From Thiobius zoothamnicola (GTDB lineage: Bacteria > Pseudomonadota > Gammaproteobacteria > Chromatiales > Chromatiaceae), in assembly GCA_963678215.1 (NCBI GenBank), contig OY782758.1, forward strand, positions 2,170,001-2,234,000: a stretch of 64,000 nucleotides of DNA, read 5' to 3'. Position numbers and translations under genes: made by a program. Below are positions 8,722 through 17,300 of this stretch, one piece after another (position 1 is the stretch's first letter; the number at the start of each line of letters is the position of its first letter). Under the pieces are notes generated by a model, which did not search any database, was not told the origin of the DNA, and saw only the letters and a program-made list of their open reading frames with translations.

Positions 8722-9204
8722 TTATCCTATTGTGATAGAGACTTCGGTTTGACGCGATACCTGATCATATAACTCAACGATATCCTGATTGCGCATGCGT
8801 ATGCAGCCGTGTGACATGGGCACACCCATGGGTTCGGTATCCGGCGTGCCATGGATATAGATGAACCGATGCAAACTGTCGCAATCGCCGCCCCGGTTAT
8901 AGCTTGATTCACAGCCGGTCAACCAAAGTATGCGAGTCAGTATCCAATCACGATCAGGTGCTTGGCGCGCGAGTTCAGAGGAATAGCGCTCGCCGGTTGG
9001 CCGACGACCGACAAAAACCGTGTTTAATGGGCAATGCCCACCAATTTTCAAGCGGATCTTATGTTTACCGGTGGGCGTACAGGCTGAATCGCGTAACTGC
9101 CCCGGGCCGTTACGCGCGGTTGACACGGCATATTTGGCGTGTAAGTGCTGGTTTTGATACAACCGCAAGCACTGGTTTGCAAGACTGATATGAATGCGTT
9201 GCAT
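8722..9204 (-). CDS. L,D-transpeptidase (YkuD domain), no signal peptide
   Basis: About 160 residues consisting almost entirely of a YkuD domain. The active-site motif HGTPDTEPMGVPMSHGCIRM (about residues 118-137) holds the catalytic His and Cys. Family members cross-link peptidoglycan or attach lipoproteins to it in the periplasm. No Sec signal or membrane segment is visible at the N-terminus (MQRIHISLANQCLRLYQ), which starts directly with the first strand of the domain. This compact form is known in proteobacterial L,D-transpeptidase-like proteins whose site of action is less clear. ATG 9204 is preferred over an in-frame GTG at 9213; neither has a good ribosome site. Confidence 0.85.
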   Translation of the reverse strand: MQRIHISLANQCLRLYQNQHLHAKYAVSTARNGPGQLRDSACTPTGKHKIRLKIGGHCPLNTVFVGRRPTGERYSSELARQAPDRDWILTRILWLTGCESSYNRGGDCDSLHRFIYIHGTPDTEPMGVPMSHGCIRMRNQDIVELYDQVSRQTEVSITIG

Positions 9205-9333
9205 GATATTCACATGTTATTTTTGTTCAATTTAGGGTAGTGATCCGGCAATGTGGGGCGTCAATAGCAAAGCGCCGCCGTCCGGCGACGCTATCCAGCC
9301 AGCATATCGAAAAAAACCATCAGGAGAAATCAA

Positions 9334-12108
9334 ATGTCGGATGACCAGCAGCAATGGCGTATGGATTGGCAGCGAATACTGAGTGAACAAGGCTTGGTTT
9401 TTCCGGTTTCCTATGAAGCTGATCTATGGCGGGTGGGAGATGCCAGTGAATTCGTTACCCGGCAGATCATGCGTCAGCCACTGCTGTTGCTGGGTTTACT
9501 GGAAAGCGGTTTGTTGGATGAACCACGGCGGGCTGGTGCGCTGGCGGATGATCTGGCATGCGCGATCCTTGAATGTCAGGATGAAAATACATTGGCTGCC
9601 GCGTTACGACAGTTCCGAAACCGCGAAATGGTGCGGATTATCTGGCGTGACATCGCCGGATTGGCTGATTTGGATGAAACGCTGGAAGATTTGTCCGAGT
9701 TGGCTGACCAATGTATCCGGCAGGGACTGGCGAAATTATCCGCCTGGGCGATCACCAAATCCGGCGCGCCGCGTGATGCAGACGGGCAGGTGCAGGAGTT
9801 GATCGTGCTTGGGATGGGTAAATTGGGCGCGCGCGAACTGAATATGTCATCGGATATCGATTTGATTTTCTGTTATCCATCGCGCGGTCAGACTGATGGG
9901 CGGCGCGCTTTGGATAATGAAACGTATTTTACCCGCCTGGGTCGCAGTCTCATTAAATTACTTGGCCAGATGACGGCGGATGGTTTTGCATTTCGCGTGG
10001 ATATGCGTCTGCGCCCATTTGGGGATGCTGGTCCCCTGGTGGTCTGTTTCGATGCGATGGAGCAATATTTGCAGACCCAGGCGCGTGGCTGGGAGCGTTA
10101 CGCCTTGATTAAGGCGCGCGCGATCACCGGTTCGGCAGATGAGCAGGAAAAACTCTATGCCTTATTACGGGCTTTTGTTTATCGTCGGTATATTGATTAT
10201 GGCGTGATTGAATCCATCCGTGATATGAAGCAGATGATCGGACGTGAATTGCAACGCCAGGGCATGGAAGACAATATCAAGCTGGGTCGCGGTGGTATTC
10301 GTGAAATTGAATTTATTGGTCAGGCCATGCAATTGGTGCGGGGTGGACGGGAGCATGCCCTGCAAGCCCGACCCATCCAGACCATATTGAACCGTCTGGC
10401 GGAGAAACAATGGCTCCCGGATACAGCGGTTCAGGAACTGTTGGCCGCTTATCGCTTTTTGCGTCGCGTCGAGAATCATATTCAGGCCTGGCGTGATGAG
10501 CAAAAACATACCTTGCCTGCTGAACCGGAAGATCAAACCCGTTTGGCGCGGAGCTTGGGGTTCTCCGACTGGCTTGCCTTGCAAGCTGAATTGAATCAAC
10601 ACCGTAATACCGTTCAGCATCATTTTGAACAAGTCTTTGCTGTGCCGGAAGCTGGGCCGACTGAAGCTGCCTCGCTATGGCTCAGTGAGTCGGCAGATTC
10701 CACCGGCATGGTTCAGATATTGCGGGAATTCCGTGATAGCGCTGTTGTGCGCACCCTGTCAGCCAATGCGCGTGGCAAATTGGATCAGCTGATGCCGACG
10801 ATATTGACTATGTTGCAAGGTGAGGAAAACGCTGAGACGATTTTAGAACGTACTCTGCGTCTGTTTGAAGCCATTATGCGTCGCACAGCTTATCTGGATT
10901 TACTCAATGAAAATCCATCGGCCATGCAGCAACTGTTGCGCTTATTGCGTGAAAGCATCTGGATTGGTTCGCAACTGGCTTACCAGCCTTTGTTATTGGA
11001 TGAACTGCTTAACCCAGATAGTCTCTATTCGCCATTGCGCCGGGAAGCGCTTGCGGGTGAGTTGGCGGCTGTATTGGCTTCGGTCAAAGCAGGCGACCTG
11101 GAACAGGAAATGGAGCGTTTGCGCGAATTTGCTCAGGGCAATCGCCTGCGGGTGGCGGCGGCAGATGTCACTGGTGCCATACCGGTCAATGTGGTCAGTG
11201 ATTATCTGACTGAAATCGCCGAAATTGTGTTGCAGCAAATACAACACAGCGCCTGGCGTGATCTTACCGAACGACACGGTTCACCGACATTGCCAGACAA
11301 TTTGCAACAAGGTTTCGCCGTGATTGGTTATGGCAAATTGGGCGGCATTGAATTGGGCTATGGTTCTGATCTGGATTTGGTTTTTCTACATGGGGCCAGC
11401 GCGAATGGCATGACGGAGGGATCACGCAGCGTGCCAAATGAGGTGTTCTACGCTCGCCTTGTGCAACGCATCATCCATATGCTCAGCACCCGCACTCCGT
11501 CAGGACAACTTTATGAAGTTGATTTGCGTTTACGTCCGAACGGCAATGCCGGTATGTTGGCCAGCTCAATGCGGACTTTTGTCAATTATCAGCAGAAAAA
11601 TGCCTGGACCTGGGAACACCAGGCACTGACCCGCGCCCGACCAATCTGTGGCGATCCGGAAATCATTGCTCAATTTGACCAAACCCGACGCGAGATACTC
11701 TGTCGCCAGCGCGATATTGACGTTTTACGTCAAGATGTTTGCGCCATGCGGCAAAAAATGGCGGCCAGCCTGGATAAAAGCGACGCGGATTTTTGGGATG
11801 TAAAACAAGGTGCCGGGGGGTTGGTGGATATCGAATTTCTGGTGCAATACGCCGTGCTGCGCTGGGCGCATGAATATCCTGCTTTGACGGAATGGACGGA
11901 TAATGCGCGTTTGTTGGAGCGATTGGTGGAATATCAACTATTGGAAGGCGAATCCGCTGAGTTACTATTACAGGCTTATCGGGGATTTCGCGCTATTGTG
12001 CATCGCAATACCTTACAAGAACAAAAAGCCCTGTTGAGGAAAAATCGGTTACCTGAAGAAAGCGCATTGGTGAAAAGCATATGGCGCGATATGCTGGCAT
12101 GCCAGTGA
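9334..12108 (+). CDS. glnE: Bifunctional glutamine synthetase adenylyltransferase / adenylyl-removing enzyme
   Basis: Controls glutamine synthetase by attaching AMP to it or removing it, responding to PII and glutamine. The 924 residues are near the 946 of E. coli. Two nucleotidyltransferase-like halves are visible: the N-terminal deadenylylase with GMGKLGARELNMSSDIDLIF (about 159-178) and the C-terminal adenylylase with GYGKLGGIELGYGSDLDLVF (about 664-683). Each is followed by its VDMRLRPFG or VDLRLRPNG signature and by a GlnD-PII-type helical domain. GGAGA stands ahead of the ATG at good spacing. The gene is monocistronic and ends at a clear terminator; waaE/hldE, its frequent neighbour, is absent. 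Confidence 0.97.
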   Translation: MSDDQQQWRMDWQRILSEQGLVFPVSYEADLWRVGDASEFVTRQIMRQPLLLLGLLESGLLDEPRRAGALADDLACAILECQDENTLAAALRQFRNREMVRIIWRDIAGLADLDETLEDLSELADQCIRQGLAKLSAWAITKSGAPRDADGQVQELIVLGMGKLGARELNMSSDIDLIFCYPSRGQTDGRRALDNETYFTRLGRSLIKLLGQMTADGFAFRVDMRLRPFGDAGPLVVCFDAMEQYLQTQARGWERYALIKARAITGSADEQEKLYALLRAFVYRRYIDYGVIESIRDMKQMIGRELQRQGMEDNIKLGRGGIREIEFIGQAMQLVRGGREHALQARPIQTILNRLAEKQWLPDTAVQELLAAYRFLRRVENHIQAWRDEQKHTLPAEPEDQTRLARSLGFSDWLALQAELNQHRNTVQHHFEQVFAVPEAGPTEAASLWLSESADSTGMVQILREFRDSAVVRTLSANARGKLDQLMPTILTMLQGEENAETILERTLRLFEAIMRRTAYLDLLNENPSAMQQLLRLLRESIWIGSQLAYQPLLLDELLNPDSLYSPLRREALAGELAAVLASVKAGDLEQEMERLREFAQGNRLRVAAADVTGAIPVNVVSDYLTEIAEIVLQQIQHSAWRDLTERHGSPTLPDNLQQGFAVIGYGKLGGIELGYGSDLDLVFLHGASANGMTEGSRSVPNEVFYARLVQRIIHMLSTRTPSGQLYEVDLRLRPNGNAGMLASSMRTFVNYQQKNAWTWEHQALTRARPICGDPEIIAQFDQTRREILCRQRDIDVLRQDVCAMRQKMAASLDKSDADFWDVKQGAGGLVDIEFLVQYAVLRWAHEYPALTEWTDNARLLERLVEYQLLEGESAELLLQAYRGFRAIVHRNTLQEQKALLRKNRLPEESALVKSIWRDMLACQ

Positions 12109-12114
12109 ATAAAT

Positions 12115-12145
12115 TACCCCGCTGCTTGCGGCGGGGTAGTTTATT
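12115..12145. terminator. Rho-independent terminator after glnE
   Basis: A GC-rich stem of about ten base pairs (TACCCCGCTGC against GCGGCGGGGTA) lies just after the glnE stop and is followed by GTTTATTTT. It also separates glnE from the convergent methyltransferase gene. Confidence 0.8.
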
Positions 12146-12199
12146 TTGATGACAGGTATCTGAATTTCTAACCCGTTCTTCAAATCGATTGGTTTTCGT

Positions 12200-12982
12200 T
12201 CATTTCTTTTGAAGAACTATCAGTGAGTCTTCGTCTGTCCATTCTATGTGGTTGATATCTGTGAAATGGCGCTGTAGCTGAGCAATGAACTCATTCAATG
12301 CATTCTCCAATTCATTCTCGTCATAGAGAGAGAACACAGAATAATGTTTTGATTTTACAAACTGGATCAGTTCTTCAAGCGAGGCAGTACGTGTAAATCG
12401 GAAAAAATCAATATTTTTTGCGACAAGCTCATCATGAAACTGGTTGATCCATGCCTCGATTTGTCCTAAATCATAGAAACGTGTCTCTTTCTCCGTGAAT
12501 TTCGGGAAAAACCGCCCCCATATATTCCGAGCGTTTTGACTCAGAAGACGGGTATAAACAAAAATGTAGCCTCCGCTTTTGAGACGACTTGAAGCTTGGT
12601 CAAGGAATACAAAGGGATCAAAATGTTGTATGGCATTGGTGGTCAGAATAAAATCTAAGCCATCATCTAAAGATGATAAATCGTTAGCATCAATCTTATG
12701 AACAGAAAAATTTTTCTGATCATGATCTTCAAGATATCTGGCAGTCTCCTCTACCATGCCTTCATTGACATCGCAACATTGAAGCTGAAGTCCAGCTATG
12801 GATTGGAGCAACAACAAGTCATATAATCCACTGCCGCAACCAATATCAGCTCCTCGGATATTTTCTTTATTTTCGAATGTCTTCTGTATATGTTGAATCA
12901 ACACATCATCGGTGGGACGCATCTGAGTATACTTAACAGATACGTTCTTGAAATGGTTGTACATTTTATCTGACAGTTCCAT
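12200..12982 (-). CDS. Class I SAM-dependent methyltransferase, substrate unknown
   Basis: A 260-residue protein. Motif I GADIGCGSGLYD (about 44-55) binds S-adenosylmethionine, followed by an acidic CCDVNEGMV strand end, motif IV-like LDFILTTNAIQHFDP and LKSGGYIFVYTRLL. This is the fold of small-molecule methyltransferases of the UbiE/BioC kind. The C-terminal third has no recognisable feature. Base composition is clearly AT-richer than glnE on one side and the giant gene on the other, which suggests transfer. It lies 158 bases downstream of a HAD hydrolase gene of similar composition on the same strand, so both may act on one small molecule; no sequence evidence names it. Confidence 0.8.
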   Translation of the reverse strand: MELSDKMYNHFKNVSVKYTQMRPTDDVLIQHIQKTFENKENIRGADIGCGSGLYDLLLLQSIAGLQLQCCDVNEGMVEETARYLEDHDQKNFSVHKIDANDLSSLDDGLDFILTTNAIQHFDPFVFLDQASSRLKSGGYIFVYTRLLSQNARNIWGRFFPKFTEKETRFYDLGQIEAWINQFHDELVAKNIDFFRFTRTASLEELIQFVKSKHYSVFSLYDENELENALNEFIAQLQRHFTDINHIEWTDEDSLIVLQKK

Positions 12983-13140
12983 AAAAATTCCTTATTTAAG
13001 TCAACAATCATCTTTCAAAGCATGGGCTTGGGTAATGAACGGAGAATCCAGATATGCATCTCCTTAAAACGACGTGTTCTAATCCGGCTTCGTCTTGAAA
13101 TCACCGCTATCGTTTGGATTTCGTTCAAAATATCTGGCCA

Positions 13141-14040
13141 TTATCTTATCATCTTCTTTTTTCTTGGCAATTTTTCTTCAAGAACCGCCAGTAGCTTATT
13201 CAAGGTAATATTTTTTAACTCATCCCCATCGTAAGCGATTATCGCACCCGCATCGATAAGCTTATGCTTAGTGGCTAATTGCACGCCTGATGATGAGGTT
13301 CTGGATATACCGATACAATAAAAATCGATCGGAGAGATCGCATTGATTCCTTTCGGTGCATCTTCAAATACAATGACATAAGGGATATTGCCTTCTCCGC
13401 ATCTTTGGGTTCTTTTTCTCGCTTCAATTAACATGCCACGAGCATAACAATAATGGTGATGTTTATCGATTGCGATGTTATGCCATTGCGTTTTAGTTCC
13501 TAGGGCAGTTGAATCAAAAACAGCATACAGGCTGTCGTCTGCATTTGTGCAGGTGTAAGGAACACCAACTGTTTGAGCTATTTCTAATGCGCTTATACTT
13601 TTGAGAATTGTTTGGGCCATTTCTGATGAGGACACAGCCCCAATAGAAATCCCAGCATTTTTTGCTTCTAGAATAATCCTTCCAATATCATAGAAAGCTT
13701 TGAACTGGCCACCTTTAATGAACTGATCAATATAATTTCTTTTGATGGGATCGCGGAACTCCTTGGCTTCCTCTACTTTCTCTGCCTTATCCGTTATTCC
13801 ATGTTTCTCAAAGTAACTCTTCCCTGTCGTTGCTTTGAGTTCACTCAAAATATGATAAGCTCCAACTTCTCCTGGCTCCCCTGCTATTTTTTCAGCATAG
13901 AATGCTGTGAAATCAAACCTGTCATCAATAATGCCCCACTCAACTGCGGCTGCTTTCCAAGACTGCTCATGGGGCGTTTCTGCAATCACGCCATCAACAT
14001 CAAATAAAAGCACTATCTGTTCTGCGAGTTTATTGACCAT
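13141..14040 (-). CDS. HAD-superfamily hydrolase, beta-phosphoglucomutase-like
   Basis: A 299-residue HAD phosphatase or phosphomutase. Motif I is FDVDGVIAETP (about 13-23) with the nucleophile and general-acid aspartates. A helical cap insert of about 110 residues follows. Motif II serine is in GAVSSSEMA and motif IV is FEDAPKGINA. The cap type matches the beta-phosphoglucomutase or phosphonatase subgroup, so a sugar phosphate is a likely substrate class. It is longer than typical members (about 220) because of an insert rich in His/Cys/Tyr around HHHYCYARG. AGGG stands before the ATG. It is AT-rich like the downstream methyltransferase. The function is not known beyond the fold. Confidence 0.75.
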   Translation of the reverse strand: MVNKLAEQIVLLFDVDGVIAETPHEQSWKAAAVEWGIIDDRFDFTAFYAEKIAGEPGEVGAYHILSELKATTGKSYFEKHGITDKAEKVEEAKEFRDPIKRNYIDQFIKGGQFKAFYDIGRIILEAKNAGISIGAVSSSEMAQTILKSISALEIAQTVGVPYTCTNADDSLYAVFDSTALGTKTQWHNIAIDKHHHYCYARGMLIEARKRTQRCGEGNIPYVIVFEDAPKGINAISPIDFYCIGISRTSSSGVQLATKHKLIDAGAIIAYDGDELKNITLNKLLAVLEEKLPRKKKMIR

Positions 14041-14314
14041 CTTGATTTTCCCTATTTAGAATTACTGCTAGAAACTTCTTCTCCCATATTTTCATTCTGT
14101 CATATAGATGAAATATGCTCTATAGTCAGAACTGAAGAAAACTGCCGAGTGCATCGCCCCTAATGAATATCAGGCTATCGTGGGTACCATGCGATACTAA
14201 CGTCATCGTTATGTGAAATTATTATGGCCATTTTGTTTAAGGGGGTTTTTGGGTCTATGCTTTAGGGACAGAGACTTGTATCTGTCGTATTTGATCTCTT
14301 CCGGAGAAGTCGCC

Positions 14315-17300
14315 ATGTACCCGTTCCAACGCCCGTTTTCTTGTCTGATTTCGGTTTTTTTCCTCCTGGCCTTGTTGTTTTCGCTGAATGCCCAGGCGAA
14401 TAGCTGCAATACCGGGATAACCCCCCAACAAGACGCTAGCCAGCAAATCTATACCGGCGCGCCGGACGCTTCGGGCGGCGATGTCAGCCTGTGGGGTGCG
14501 GGTTCGGGGCTGGGCGGCTTCGACAGCTACGCCAACTACGGCGATTATGTGATGTATGCCGGGCTGGACTTTGGCGCGGGTAAAAGCACCATCGAACTGA
14601 ATGTGGCGACCGGCAATACCTACAACCAGACACTGGAGCTGTGGGTTGATGGGTTGCCTGGCCAGGGGCAAAAGATCGGCCAGGTGATTGTGCAGCCAAC
14701 CGGCAGTTGGGGTAACTATGTGACCTACACCGGTACGGTCAATGTATGTGGCGTACATGATCTGTACCTGATTCCAGTCACCGATCCCTGGTGGGAGGGC
14801 CTGGGCAATCTGATGTGGTTCCGCTTCTCCGGCAGCACCAACCCACCCGCTGAGGAATACAGCCTGACCGTGCAAAACGGTTCGGGCGATGGTGATTACC
14901 AAGCTGGCGCTCAGGTCACGGTCAACGCAGACCCAGCGCCTGCCGGGCAAACTTTCTCCGCCTGGACGGGCGACACCGCCAATCTGGCCGATGCCAATGC
15001 GGCAAGCACCACGCTGACCATGCCAGCCTCGGCGGTCAGCATCAGCGCGACCTACGCCAACACCCCACCCGGTAGTTGTACACCCAGCGGCCATACCGCC
15101 CAGCACAGCGCATTCAACCAGACCTATACCGGTGCGCCGGATGCGTCGGGTGGTGATGTCAGCCTGTGGGGTGCGGGTTCCGGCATGGGTGGCTTTGATG
15201 ACTACAACACCTATGGCGACTATGTGATGTATGCCGGTCTGGACTTCGGCAATGGCGCAAGCAGCATGGAATTGAATATTGCTAACGGTAACAACTATAA
15301 CCAGACATTGGAGCTATGGATTGATGGCCTGCCCGGTCAGGGGCAAAAGATCGGTGAACTGAGTGTGCCACCCACCGGAGGCTGGGGCACTTATGTGACT
15401 TACACCGGCAATGTGGACGTATGCAGCGTGCATGATTTATACCTGATCCCGGTGACCACTCACTGGGAAGCGCTCGGCAATCTGATGTGGTTCCGTTTCA
15501 TCCAGGGTAATACTGCACCACAAAACTACACTTTGACCATCAACAGCGGTAGCGGAGACGGCAGTTATCCATCTGGCGCGAGCGTGAACATCAGTGCTGA
15601 TGCCGCGCCTGCCGGTCAGCAATTTGCGCAATGGACGGGTGACACGGGTGGCATCGCTAATGTGAATGCAGCCAGCACTACCCTAACCATGCCTGCTGCG
15701 GCAACCACGGTGACTGCAACCTATGAAGCGATTCCGGTTACCAACTACAGCCTGACCGTGAACAGTGGTAGCGGCGATGGCAGCTATCCATCGGGTACCA
15801 GCGTGAGCATCAGCGCTAATGCACCACCTACCGGTCAGCAATTCGCGCAATGGACAGGTGACACGGGCGGCATCGCGGATCTGAATGCAGCCAGCACCAC
15901 GCTGACCATGCCTGCTGCGGCAACCACAGTAACTGCAACCTATGAAGCGATTCCGGTTACCAACTACAGCCTGACCGTGAACAGTGGTAGCGGCGATGGC
16001 AGCTATCCATCGGGTACCAGCGTGAGCATCAGCGCTAATGCACCACCTACCGGTCAGCAATTCGCGCAATGGACAGGTGACACGGGCGGCATCGCGGATC
16101 TGAATGCAGCCAGCACCACGCTGACCATGCCTGCTGCGGCAACCACAGTAACTGCAACCTATGAAGCGATTCCGGTTACCAACTACAGCCTGACCGTGAA
16201 CAGTGGTAGCGGCGATGGCAGCTATCCATCGGGTACCAGCGTGAGCATCAGCGCTAATGCACCACCTACCGGTCAGCAATTCGCGCAATGGACAGGTGAC
16301 ACGGGCGGCATCGCCAATATCTATGCGCCGAATACCACCCTAACCATGCCTGCGTCGGCAGTCAGTATCACGGCCAGTTACGAGGACATCCAACCGAGCA
16401 ACTGTACACCGAGCGGCCATACCGCCCAGCACAGCGCATTCGACCAGACCTATACCGGTGCGCCGGATGCCTGGGGTGGTGATGTCAGCCTGTGGGGCGC
16501 GGGTTCCGGCATGGGTGGCTTTGATGACTACAACACCTATGGCGACTATGTGATGTATGCCGGTCTCGATTTCGGCGACGGCGCAAACAGCATGGAACTG
16601 AACGTCGCTAATGGCAATAATCATACGCAAACCCTGGAGCTATGGATTGATGGCCTGCCCGGACAGGGCCAAAAGATCGGTGAACTGAGCGTGCCACCCA
16701 CCAGTGGTTGGGGCACTTATGTGACCTACACCGGCAATGTGGACGTATGTAGCGTACACGATTTGTATCTGATCCCGGTGACCACTCACTGGGAAGCGCT
16801 CGGTAATCTGATGTGGTTCCGCTTTATTCCGGGCAGCACCAATCCACAAAACCACACCTTGACCGTCAATAGCGGTACGGGGGATGGCGACTATACGGCT
16901 GGCGTGAGCGTGAACATCAGTGCAGATGCCGCGCCTGCGGGTCAGCAGTTTGCGCAATGGACGGGTGACACGGGCGGCATTGTGGATGTGAATGCGGCCA
17001 GCACCATGCTGACCATGCCAGCCACTGCGACCACAGTGACTGCAACCTATGAAGATGTGCTGGTTGGCCAGTACAGCCTGACCGTGAACAATGGCATCGG
17101 TGGTGGCAGCTATGCGGCCGGGCAGACGGTGGCGATCAATGCAAATGCGCCGCCTGCCGGGCAGGCATTCGATCAATGGACGGGGGATGTTGCCTATGTG
17201 GCGAATCCGCATGCGGCCAACACGACGGTCACCATGCCTGCGAGCAACATCAGTTTGACCGCCAGCTATGTGCAGGCGCAATACAACCTGACCGTGAACA

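Noticed and set aside
13022..13234. Plus-strand open frame of 70 codons over the HAD 3' end
   Set aside because: It lies partly antisense to the HAD gene and encodes a low-information hydrophobic/basic string; a shadow.
14213..14314. Possible riboswitch or c-di-GMP aptamer upstream of the giant gene (GACAGA...TCTGTC hairpin)
   Set aside because: Only a 6-bp stem can be drawn; no consensus aptamer core was seen.
15743..16313. Regular repeats as a possible CRISPR array
   Set aside because: Units are 219 bp, continuous and in frame with a protein, with no short repeat-spacer pattern.
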